The notes beneath the pieces were generated by a model. The model did no database searches, was not told where the DNA came from, and was given only the letters and a program-made list of their open reading frames with translations. Source: Ailurus styani (lineage: Eukaryota; Chordata; Mammalia; Carnivora; Ailuridae). From it: a DNA stretch of 64,000 nucleotides. Within the stretch, counting starts at the first letter, position 1. Each line of letters opens with the position of its first letter. This document shows positions 54,693 to 64,000 of this stretch, piece by piece. The stretch covers positions 2,916,532 to 2,980,531 of the forward strand of contig LNAC01000032.1 of assembly GCA_002007465.1 (NCBI GenBank), given 5' to 3'. The translations under genes were made by a program, and so were the position numbers.

Positions 54693-54927
54693 ATTTGCTC
54701 CAGGGGTACAGGTCTGTGAATCATCAGGCTTACACCTTTCACAGCACTCACCATAGCACAAACCTCCCCAATGTCCATCACCCATCCACCCTATCCCTAC
54801 CCTCCCACCCGCCAGCAACCCTCAGTCTGTTTCCTGAGATTTAGAGTCTCTTATGGTTTGTCTTCTTCCTGATCCCATCTTGTTTCATTATTTTTCCCTC
54901 CCTACCCCCCACGATCCCCCACCCTGC
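54619..54927 (-). mobile_element. Carnivore LINE-1 3' end, antisense, with (TTTC)n tail
   Basis: A (TTTC)19-like array (54615-54691) leads into 'ggggtacaggtctgtgaatc', 'gcactcaccatagcacaaac' and 'cctcagtctgtttcctgaga'. Flanking CAAATTTC at 54611-54618 and 54928-54935 is a possible duplication. The array is probably an expanded tail. Confidence 0.9.
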
Positions 54928-54974
54928 CAAATTTCATTCTAGTAGAAAGTTTAATGTGCCTTTTCCTATCCTGT

Positions 54975-55169
54975 TTTTTTTTTAAGATTTTATTTATTTA
55001 TTATGTCAGAGAGTGAGAGAGAGGGTACAAGCAGGGGGAAGAGCAGGCACAGGAAGAAGCAGGCTCCCCTCCAAGCAAGGAGCCTTATGTGGGACTTGAT
55101 CCGAGGACCCTGGGAATATGACCCAGGCAAAAGGCAGATGCTTAACTGACTGAGCCACCTAGGCATCCC
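54975..55169 (-). mobile_element. Can-SINE, antisense
   Basis: TTTTTTTAAGATTTTATTTATT through GAGCCACCTAGGCATCCC. T-runs on both sides obscure the duplication. Confidence 0.94.
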
Positions 55170-55392
55170 TGCTTTTTTTTTTTTTAAAGGAATTATTATC
55201 ACTCAAGAGATAATAGCTTTCTAATGGTCTATCAGCTCCAACTGATTGTGGGAAACTAATTCCTAAGGATTTAATGCCTGACTGTACATCATTGTGCTTT
55301 TATGCAATGAAAGAATATTGAGGGAGGATGGGAATATTATAGTAGTATAAATTAAACATACCAAATTGAATTGATAATAAAAATCAATGCTA

Positions 55393-55565
55393 CCCTTTAT
55401 TGAGCACACCAGGCACTCCACCTACATTATTCTTTTTTCATTTATTGCCTATAGCATTACAATGAGCTGGATGCTATTACATCCTCTTTACAAATGAGGG
55501 AGTTGAAGCTCAGGGAGACCAAGGTAACAGGCAAGTACCTGTCAGAACTGGGCTGCCATCTTGCT
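55393..55565 (-). mobile_element. MIR SINE relic, antisense
   Basis: 'ccctttattgagcacaccag', 'cctctttacaaatgagggag' and 'ttgaagctcagggagaccaa' follow antisense MIR order. Confidence 0.8.
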
Positions 55566-55835
55566 TCTCTGTGGTTTCTTACCTACACTCTTCCACTTGT
55601 CTTTATATATGTGCTGGTTATATATCCCGCCAGTATAATCAAATCTGTTTGTATGTGTTTGGAGGGCACACATATCTCATCCAAAATAATGCTCAGAATA
55701 AAAAGGTTATGTTTTCACGATCATAATGGGTCTCAAAAAGTGAACAATCATATGCAGTTTGTGTCTAATGGATGATTTTTAACTTATTTTGTACACTTCT
55801 CAAGGTGGCGTTTTTGAGAATTTCTGTAGTAATTT

Positions 55836-55885
55836 ATATTGTTAATTATATATTATATTCACTGTCCCTGGGAAGCAAATTAACT
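55836..55885 (+). repeat. 50-bp inverted repeat, left arm
   Basis: Exact reverse complement of 57555-57604 over all 50 bases. The middle part reads TTCACTGTCCCTGGGAAGC, so the arm is not merely AT-rich noise. It belongs to no repeat family I recognise. Confidence 0.97.
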
Positions 55886-56399
55886 CTATAGGTTCAGGTG
55901 CAGGGTGAAGAGAAATACAGACAGAAAGTTAAAGATCTGACAGCATTACTAAACAAGTCAGTGTTTGGGAATTTGAGCATGTGTGAGAGAAATATTTGCA
56001 CACTAACGCAGTGTAAGAAATAGTGCAAGATTTATATTTGTTAGTGTTCTTGAACTTACATTGGCCATTTATCACATAGTGTCTGTCATCTTCAAAAAAG
56101 CACCTCTTGATCTCATGTTCCATGGAAGCCAAACTACTATTTCCCTGCTCACAAAGCTTTTGGAAAGGATCTCTTCCTTCTCCACTGAAACAACTGCAGC
56201 TTGCCAAATCTTATGGTTAATTCTCAGTCCTCATTTTCCTAGGTCTCTTGGCACCATTTGACACAGTGTATCACTGTTTCCTTCTGGAAACCTATTTTTT
56301 CTCTTGGCTTCCATCATGCCACACACACCTACTTCGTGGGCCCCTCTTTCTCCTTTGCTGCCACATCCTCCTCGTTCTGAGAAGACACCTTCCAGTTCT
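55886..56399. other. Intergenic, inside the inverted-repeat interval
   Basis: No gene or repeat recognised between the left arm and the L2 relic. Confidence 0.45.
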
Positions 56400-56805
56400 T
56401 GCCTAAGTGTCCTATCTCATCATTTACCTCTCTCTTTTCCCACTCTCCTCCATCAAACTGGCCTTGCTGATTCTTGGAACACACCACGTTTTTCCTGCCT
56501 TAAATCTTTGATATTTGCTTTCCCCTTTATCTGACACTTTTCCCTCCTACGTATGTATGCATTCGGGTCTTGCTCAAATATCATTATCCTATCCTTCACC
56601 TCAGAGTCATTCTGAAGTCCCCCACTTTGCTTTATTGTTCTTTAAAGAAATTATCATGATCTAAATTTAGGTAATTATTTGTCTATCTAGCCTGCTAGAC
56701 TATAAGCTTTTTGAGAGCAGGGACTTAGTCCATCTTGTGCATCACTCTATCCCTAATGACCAAATAGTGCCTGGCATTTAGGAAGAGCTCAAATATATTT
56801 AGTAA
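56400..56805 (+). mobile_element. L2 LINE 3' region, sense
   Basis: 'tgcattcgggtcttgctcaa', 'cctgctagactataagcttt', 'ttgagagcagggacttagtc' and 'tgcctggcatttaggaagag' match L2; the left part is less clear. Confidence 0.8.
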
Positions 56806-57554
56806 AATAGTATATGTATGTGTTAAGTAGCTCCATGTGAAATAAGAGTGCTTTAGTATTAATTTTATACATATTAGTCACACTTGATTTTCTAATTTTC
56901 ACTTTAGTTGTGTAGTGGTGCTTTAGGCCTGATATATGGAATTTGTAAACTTAATCCTGATTTTATAACCTTATACATTGTGTCTTCAGGTTTCAATTTC
57001 CTCCCATTCCTCTGCGTGTGTACTTTAGTGTAACGGTTTTACTTTGAAACAATGTGGATGTATATACAGTCATATATGAATCCACAGTGATATGTTTGGG
57101 TTACTTATATATGGGTTTTACCCAAGCACATATACACACACACACTGGGGCATAAAGCCCATGAAGAAATTGAAACCAGATGATATACAAAGAATTCCCC
57201 AAAGGTAAAGCACCAAATCCTTCTTTCAGGAGAAGCAGTTTCTGTACTGAACAATGGATGCATATATTGGCTTCCACAGTAGCCCAAAGATGGATTTTGC
57301 TGTTCTAAGTTATAGCCAGGAAATCACTCACCCAGTAACAGTGTTTTCAATTAGACAAATAACCAAATCAGGACTGTTTAATTAGTAATACTGTACAATG
57401 TGCTACTAACTAATTTAGTAGGTAGTTCCTTTTATAACAGAGAGGGCACCTTGTATATTTTTTTTAGTAAGAAAACCAAAGTCAATCATCAGAGCTTCCT
57501 TTAGAGCAAAGACATAAAGAATTTATTAATTCCACTCCATGGAGGCTTTAGTAA

Positions 57555-57604
57555 AGTTAATTTGCTTCCCAGGGACAGTGAATATAATATATAATTAACA
57601 ATAT
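57555..57604 (-). repeat. 50-bp inverted repeat, right arm
   Basis: Perfect reverse complement of 55836-55885. The inner ends are 1,669 bases apart. Sequences outside and inside the arms show no further similarity by eye. Confidence 0.97.
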
Positions 57605-57744
57605 TTTGAATAAAAATGCAAAAGGAGTATACAAGAGAAAGACATGTCTTCAATATTTTGGAGAAGAGGATTTAGGTGTGAACATATGTAGGCATTTTCC
57701 CAAATCAGACATGTTGATGCAGCCTTTCTAAAATAGCTGGGTTC

Positions 57745-57941
57745 GGGGCACCTGGGTGGCTCAGTGGGTTAAAGCCTCTGCCTTTGGCTCAGGTCATGAT
57801 CTCAGGGTCCTGGGATTGAGCCCCATGTTGGGCTGCCTGCTCAGCAGGGACCCTGCTTCCTCCTCTCTCTCTCTCTCTGCCTGCCTCTCTGCCTTCTTGT
57901 AATCTCTCTCTCTGTCAAATAAATAAATAAAATCTTAAAAA
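57745..57941 (+). mobile_element. Can-SINE, sense, young
   Basis: Near-consensus copy with perfect 15-bp duplication AAAATAGCTGGGTTC (57730-57744 and 57942-57956). Confidence 0.98.
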
Positions 57942-57956
57942 AAAATAGCTGGGTTC

Positions 57957-59465
57957 AAATGGCCATTTGGACTTCTCCTCTTTGACATGGTGGTAGTAAT
58001 GTTTGTTTTAGAATGTTCCATCACTTGTTACTGTGTAATGAGTGCCATGGATACCTGGGCCATCCTTGATCCCTTCTCACTTTTTATTTTATCTAATTTG
58101 GGGAATTACTTTTATAAATAAAAAAATATTGAGAACTGAGAGAACTGCTAGAAAATAGGTTGAACATTTTCTGTGTGGGAATCATGGTAATTCCAAGATC
58201 CTCTCCTATCTCAGTGTACAGTATACATCCAATCAAATCCAATGTGCATAATTAGGAAATCTCCAAACTCAGAGGTATCCACAGTTGAGTTCTCTAAATG
58301 TTCCCATGTAAAACAGCTGAAGTAACATTTTTACACGCTGTTTATTCACAAATGTAAAGGAGTATGTCCACCGTAAATTTAGCACACTGTTTAAGATATA
58401 AGCAAATTCTCAGAGAATGAGCAAGCACTTTAAGAATGATGGATGGCCTTCTTTGAGATGAGTAAGTGTGGTAAACATATAACTTCTGGTCACATATAAT
58501 TTGTCTGCCAGACAATGCCTAACCTCACCCCATCCCTCATCCTCAACCCATCTCTGACCCAACCTCATTCCAGTTCCCCACTTAATCCTCGTGTTCTACC
58601 CCAGGGGGTGTGGATCTACAACAGGCTGAGGTGCAAGACTGTGCGGAGATTTTAGAATGGGAAGAATATGTCTGTTTCACACATTACTGGTTAACAGAAA
58701 CAGCTGAAGGTTTAATGGTTTGTTTTTTGGGCAGTATTTAAAAATCCCCTGCATGGAAACAGCTGCATCAGTGCACAGCTGTGTCAAAACAGCCTTGTCA
58801 GAAGTGAAATGTATGCACATATTTTTTAATGCAATTTTGGACAAATCAGACTTCTCCATGTATTTCTTTTCTCCACAGGAATAAATCTATATATATTTTA
58901 TAACATATGCATGGTAGACAAGTTTATAAAGTATAAGGATAAAAATTTGATGCACCCTTGATATATTACTCTTCAAAATAGATCATATTATCACTTTTGG
59001 GACTCCATCCACATGGGATATCCAGGCCATAGTCTGTGTTTCTGGACTTCATGGCTTTAATATTCAAAATGTATAATGGGAATCTGAAAAATTATCTTTG
59101 CCTTGGAAAAAATCCCTTTGATGAACTTAGGAGATGAGAGAGCAAATGCCTGTACAAGATCAAAAAATTGTTTTGTTTTGGATGTAACCCATAAATTCAG
59201 TAACCAGTAACCACTCTCCTCCCCAACCCCATGTGCAATATGATGAATTTTAAAATGTCTGTTGCTTTTTTTTTACATTATAAAATTGAAATGAGTGCAC
59301 TGCATTTTAATCTTATATTTTAAAATTGGAGTGACAGGGGTCAGATGAAACTTATTATGTACCAATTTTTTGAAGATTGGTCTTGGTCATGATTTAGACA
59401 CTTATGATAGAATGCAACTTGGGTATTTATGATTAATGTTACTTCTAAATTTTTGAATGTAACCA
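57957..59465. other. Intergenic, nothing recognised
   Basis: About 1.5 kb of AT-rich unique sequence; no gene. Confidence 0.45.
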
Positions 59466-59640
59466 AAGCTGTGTAGTTACTTAATAACTGTGTGACCTTG
59501 GGTGAGTCACTTAACCTTTTGAGGATCAATTTCCCCATCTTCAAAATGAGAATAATATTTGTTCTCCAGCACTGTAGGGAGGATTAAGTTTGTAAACAGG
59601 TAAAGCACTGAGTCCAGGGTAAGTACTAAACCTTATGTGC
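59466..59640 (+). mobile_element. MIR SINE relic, sense
   Basis: 'taactgtgtgaccttgggtg', 'agtcacttaaccttttgagg', 'caatttccccatcttcaaaa' and 'gggaggattaagtttgtaaa' are a well-preserved MIR. Confidence 0.92.
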
Positions 59641-59811
59641 CATCTAACTCATCAAGCTTGAGGGTCCCTGAAGCTCTGCCTCTCTTATTCGTGGTCTTGA
59701 GTTGAGACTTCCTGTCTACCTTCCCCCGCATTTAGTAGCTTTCAGTCTTGATCCTTGGTTTGTCTTGGAATGATCTGATTACCATAAGGGAGTATTCCTG
59801 GGGAGAGTCAA

Positions 59812-60022
59812 GGTTTATTTATTTATTTTGAGAGAGAGAGAGAGAGAGTGCACAATGAAGCAGGGGGAGGGGCAGAGGGAAAGGGAGAGAGAGAGAATCT
59901 CCAGTAGACACCCCTCTGAGCATGGAACCTGATGTGGGGCTCGATCTCACAGCCCTGAGATCATAACCTGAGCTGAAACCAAGAGTTAGATGCTCATCTG
60001 ACTGAGCCACCCAGGTGTCCCT
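59812..60022 (-). mobile_element. Can-SINE, antisense, older subtype
   Basis: TTTATTTATTTATTTTGAGAG, CAGGGGGAGGGGCAGAGG, 'ctgagctgaaaccaagagt' and CCACCCAGGTGTCCC. Weak duplication around 'ctggggagagt' / 'ttggggagatt'. Confidence 0.95.
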
Positions 60023-60800
60023 CTTGGGGAGATTAAAAGAGAGGTCCTGGGTCTTCCACACTCCTTGTCCCCAGCTGCTATAGGACAGCTGGGAAGCAAC
60101 AAACATCTCACTAACTCTGGGACATCACAGAACCTCACTTCAACCCTCTCTTCTCCAGGCATCTCTCCAAACCCACTAGAACACACTTGAGATCTTGATG
60201 GAGGCACAGACTGAGTACCCCCCTCCCCCATGCATCAGGATGCCAACCCACATTCTATTTGTAAACATGTTGGGTGAGAGCCTGCAATTACACAATTAAA
60301 AATAGAATCCTAAAATGCAAGATAGGTAACATTTTGGTGTGAATGACATACAGGAGGAAAAGAAACAAAATTCAGAATTTCGCCTATTCCTTTACAGAGG
60401 GTCATCTTAGGCAATGGAGCTGGGGTAGAGTGAGGTGTGAAGGTGGCATCCAATTTGATTTGGAGAAAGGCAAGAAAGAGGAAAGACTGGAAGTCCTTTG
60501 CAAATTTTACAACTTTACCATGACCAGCCCTGTTTATCTTCAACTAAAATACAGCCCATGGAAAGGAGCTATTTCATATCATGTACAGAAAAATGGAAAA
60601 TTTGCTTGCATACCCTTTACACGGGGAGCTCTTTATAGCACATTCAGGTCATACTAAATATTCTAAAATGTTTGGCACCTAAATCAGTGAAAAGTCTCAC
60701 TGAGAGTTTAATAGTTATTCTATTTGATATATAAAATTGATGCATGCACTTCTGTTGAGTAAACTTCCTCATTTTTGATAGCTTATAGAGCAGATGGACC
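60023..60800. other. Intergenic, nothing recognised
   Basis: Open frames on both strands at 60310-60657 overlap each other and show no family. Confidence 0.45.
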
Positions 60801-60804
60801 CATA

Positions 60805-60988
60805 TCAGAGTTCTCAAGTTCGACTGACTACTGGAGGGCTTAAAAAAACCAAAACCAAAAACACTGATGCCTGGGTCTCACCCCCAGAGGTGCTCATTTA
60901 AATTGGTCTGAGTCCTGCCTTGAGGAACAAGAGTTTTACAGTTCCCCAGGTGATTCTAACATTTAGGCAAGGTTTAGAACTACTGGTC
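60805..60988 (+). mobile_element. MER5-type DNA transposon, sense
   Basis: 'agttctcaagttcgactgac', 'gatgcctgggtctcaccccc', 'aggtgattctaacatttagg' and 'aggtttagaactactggtct' correspond to MER5A/B, with an A/C-rich insertion in the middle. Confidence 0.8.
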
Positions 60989-61354
60989 TAGATTAAGGAT
61001 TAAGCTGCTTGGGCAAAGATTGTAGTTTATATAACCTGGTAAAACTCAAGCTTCCACCCATTTCAGTAAACACTTCTTGAGAAGCTTCTCTTCAAGTCCT
61101 TTTTAGCCCTGAGTTCACTGTTTTATGAAAGGGTAACATTAGAAGGAAAATAGCCAGAATCTTACAATTTTATTGTTTGAATTGTGGTTATAAGCAATCT
61201 ACTCTAAATCTTTTCTACAGAGAAACACTAGTTGGTGAGAGCATTTAGAAATGTTAGTACAAACCCACCTTTACAACTGGGAAAAAAAAGACAGTGACAC
61301 ACACAAAAATACAGAAAATTGGGGAACTTTCCTTAGAATGTCACTAAATATTAC
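60989..61354. other. Intergenic, nothing recognised
   Basis: Unique sequence before the LINE-1 block. Confidence 0.45.
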
Positions 61355-61745
61355 AATTTTTTTTGAATCTAGTTGACACACAATGTCATGTTAGTTTCAG
61401 GTGTACAACACAGTGATTCAGTTTCTCTAAACATTATGCTATGCCTACCACAAGAGTAGCTGCCATCTGTCACCATACCATGTTATTATAATATCCTTAG
61501 CTATAATTCCTACACTGTGCCTTTTATTCCTGTGAATTATTCATTCAGTCACTGGAAGCCTGGATCTCCTGCTCCCCATCACCCATTTTGCCCATTCCCC
61601 ATCTTCTTTACCTTCCCCTCTGGCAACCCATCGATTTATTATCTATATTTATAAGTCTGATTCTGCTTTTTGTGTGTTTATTCGTTTGTTTTGTTTTTTA
61701 GATTGCACACATAAATGGAATCATACGGTGTTTCTCTTTCTCAGT
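61355..61745 (-). mobile_element. LINE-1 3' end, antisense (first of two)
   Basis: 'gaatctagttgacacacaat', 'caggtgtacaacacagtgat', 'tgccatctgtcaccatacca' and 'cacacataaatggaatcata' give an antisense LINE-1 3' region. Confidence 0.88.
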
Positions 61746-61751
61746 AGAGAG

Positions 61752-62240
61752 CATTTTTTTTAACGTGGCAAAAAACATAAATTTACCATCTTAACCATTT
61801 TTACGTGTACAGTGCAGTGGTGTTAACTATATGGACATGTACAATAGATCTCTAGAAATTTTTCATCTTTTATGACTGAAACTCTATACCCATTGAACAA
61901 TACCTACCGTTCTCTAAACCTCATCCTGTGAACCACCATTCTACTTTCTGTTTCTGTGAGTTGATTACTTCAGATACCACATACAAGTAGAATTGTGCAG
62001 TATTTGTCTTTTTGTGATTGGCTTATTTCATTTATCATAATGCCCTCAAAGTCCATTCACATTACATATGACAGGACTCCCTTCTTTTTAAAAGTTTACT
62101 AATAGTCCATTGTTTGTATATACCATGTTTTCTTTACCCATTCATCTGCCAATAAACATTTAGGTTGCTTCCACATCTTGGTTCTTACAAATAATGCTGC
62201 AGTGAATGTGGGTGTGCAAACATCTCTTCCAGACTGTATA
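61752..62240 (-). mobile_element. LINE-1 3' end, antisense (second of two)
   Basis: The 3' UTR starts anew ('gtggcaaaaaacataaattt', 'gtgtacagtgcagtggtgtt'), followed by 'gattggcttatttcatttat', 'aacatttaggttgcttccac' and 'aataatgctgcagtgaatgt'. It is therefore a separate insertion in the same orientation. Confidence 0.85.
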
Positions 62241-63005
62241 GCATTTTATATTTGGTGAACAGTGAATCATTCTAAGCACATAAGTGACTAAATCTTTCCT
62301 AAGCAGGACTCAGAGCAACTTAAATGCAAACTGATCTGCAAAAGAAAATCAATATTGTGTCATTTGTCAATTTGGAAGGCATATGAGGAACCCGAGACTT
62401 TGGTTCTTCTCTCTACTTTTCCCTAAGATCTGACTGTGAATTTTCTTTTTTTTATCTATAAATTGCTCTAATATGATTTATCACTTTTTCTTTATTTAAA
62501 AGCAATATTTTGTAAAAACCCACAACATTAGAAATAAGAGGGGAATCACTAAAGATAAAGAGGAAATCAAAATTTTAAGATAATAACTGATTTGAACGTC
62601 TCCAGATATATTTGAAAATCTGAAAGAAATAAGTTTCTAGGAAAATAAAAGTTACCAATATTGTTCAGAAAGAGAACAACTGAATATATCATTTGTTATG
62701 GAATATATTGACAAATTTTGAAATATCAACTTCTCCTAGCTCAGATGAGTTTGCAGGTTTACTTTAGCATACTTTCAAGGAACTTATAGTTCTAATTATA
62801 TTTGAGTCCGGAGAGTGTAGGTATGCTTCTAAATTCTTTTTTAAAAGCTATTATAACAATGCTACCTAAACTATACAAATATGGCACATAAAAGGAAACC
62901 ATAGGTGAGACTCCTATATAAATATCTGTAACAGTTTATTAAATTAAATATTAGTGTGACAGGAGACTTTTTCAAATACTCTATTTTTTAATTTTTTTAA
63001 AAGTA
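62241..63005. other. Intergenic, nothing recognised
   Basis: AT-rich unique sequence; no gene. Confidence 0.45.
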
Positions 63006-63009
63006 TTTA

Positions 63010-63115
63010 AAAAGATTTTATTTATTTGACAGAGAGAGGATCACAAGTAGGCAGATCGGCAGTCAAAGGGAGAAGGAGAAACAGGCTCCCCACTGAAAAG
63101 AGAGCCAGATGTGGA
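63010..63115 (-). mobile_element. 5'-truncated Can-SINE, antisense
   Basis: AAAAAGATTTTATTTATTTGACAGAGAG, ATCACAAGTAGGC, then stops after GAGAGCCAGATGTGGA. The tRNA-related half is missing. Confidence 0.88.
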
Positions 63116-63148
63116 ATATTCAGATTACTTAATTAAAACATTTTAATG

Positions 63149-63340
63149 TGGGATGTGTGGGTGGCTCAGTTCATTAAGCATCTGCCTTCGGCTCAGGTCA
63201 TGATCCCAGGGTCCTGGGATCGAGCCCCACATTGGGCTCCTTGCTGAGCGTAGAGCCTGCTTCTCCCTCTGCCTGCCACTCCCCCTGATTGTGTTCTCTT
63301 TTCCCCTGACAAATAAATAAGTAAGATCTTAAAAAAAATA
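63149..63340 (+). mobile_element. Can-SINE, sense
   Basis: GGGATGTGTGGGTGGCTCAG at the head, 'gatcccagggtcctgggatc' and GACAAATAAATAAGTAAGATC tail. Imperfect duplication AACATTTTAATGTG / AATATTTTAATGTA flanks it. It lies opposite the truncated antisense copy 30 bases away. Confidence 0.94.
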
Positions 63341-63345
63341 AAATA

Positions 63346-64000
63346 TTTTAATGTATGTGTTTTTTTCTCATCTAATTTTTCCCTTTGCAATAGAGCAGGT
63401 GGCCAGCTCTGTACTTCTTTGCTTCAGCGGATGCTTGGGGCAATCTGGAAAGCCACAGTTGTCTTTCCAAAGTCTGTCATCTAAAAGGGGGCTTAGTGAG
63501 GTGATATGTTAGGGATCTTGGAGGGAGAGATGGAAGGGAGGGCTTCCGAGAGGAACTCAGAAATGGGAAGACGTTCCCTCTGACTACCATTAAAGGAATG
63601 CCAGGGCTTAGGAGGGGAAATGAAAGCATGTGGGTTCCATGAGCAGCACAGTTCTGCATCTATTTCTGGTCCTGGAGAGCCCCTGCTCAAAGTCTGGTCT
63701 TCCCTTGTTCTAGTCATTTGATGTGGCAGAGGAGTCTCAGAACCATTGCAGGGAGTACGTGGGTCAGACCACCGAGCCTTGGGGAAACAGTCCGGGAGGA
63801 TCGTTGAGGCTTAACCAGCCCTTTGGTCCTCAGTAAGACTCTGAGACCTTTCCACTACTTAGGTGAGGGTGGTGGAACTGTGGATGACGACAGGGTATAA
63901 AAATCAAGCAGATTTAAAGAAAATAAATATTTATGACTCACCTGAGTATAACACCATTGTGCCAAAAAGTAAATCCATCTTCACAATAAAATTGCAAACT
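63346..64000. other. Intergenic, nothing recognised
   Basis: Somewhat GC-richer than average at 63480-63850 and free of recognisable repeats. Overlapping short open frames only. Confidence 0.45.

Overview
This is a window of mammalian nuclear DNA, almost certainly from a carnivore and probably a musteloid or other arctoid (ferret, mink, otter or a close relative). The main evidence is about 30 copies of the tRNA-derived Can-SINE. Their head reads GGGGCGCCTGGGTGG and their 3' part reads GCCTACTTGTGATCTCTC, then TGTCAAATAAATAAATAAA. I recognise that 3' variant as arctoid, unlike the SINEs of dog or cat. Carnivore-type LINE-1 3' ends support this. The species itself is an inference.

The only protein-coding sequence I can support is the last coding exon of PAPSS1 (bifunctional PAPS synthase 1) at 7217-7355 on the + strand. 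It has a clear splice acceptor before it and a roughly 590-base 3' UTR ending near 7945. Bases 1-7216 are its last intron, cut by the window edge. Everything after about 7950 looks intergenic. In human, the region beyond the PAPSS1 3' end is the gene-poor interval towards DKK2, which fits the absence of any other exon over 56 kb.

The intergenic part is a mosaic. It holds many Can-SINEs on both strands, several with exact target-site duplications. There are old and young LINE-1 pieces, nested at 8.9-9.3 kb and 23.7-25.6 kb and running in long antisense blocks at 44.6-46.3 and 61.4-62.2 kb. It also holds L2 and MIR relics, MLT1-type LTRs, MER5-type and Tigger-type DNA transposon remnants, and simple repeats. 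Between these lie repeat-poor stretches (15.2-15.8, 21.3-22.0 and 37.8-38.3 kb are the cleanest) that could hold conserved regulatory elements.

I found no new multi-gene system, CRISPR array or operon, and none is expected here. The most notable observations are structural. A LINE/SINE junction forms a complete CTCF core motif about 1 kb past the PAPSS1 3' end. A 50-bp perfect inverted repeat has arms 1.67 kb apart. One SINE ends in a fold-back inverted copy of its own tail. There are also composite and dimeric SINE insertions, two near-empty retrotransposon insertions that kept little more than a tail, and an LTR-like, CpG-bearing promoter candidate with a TATA box and splice donor.
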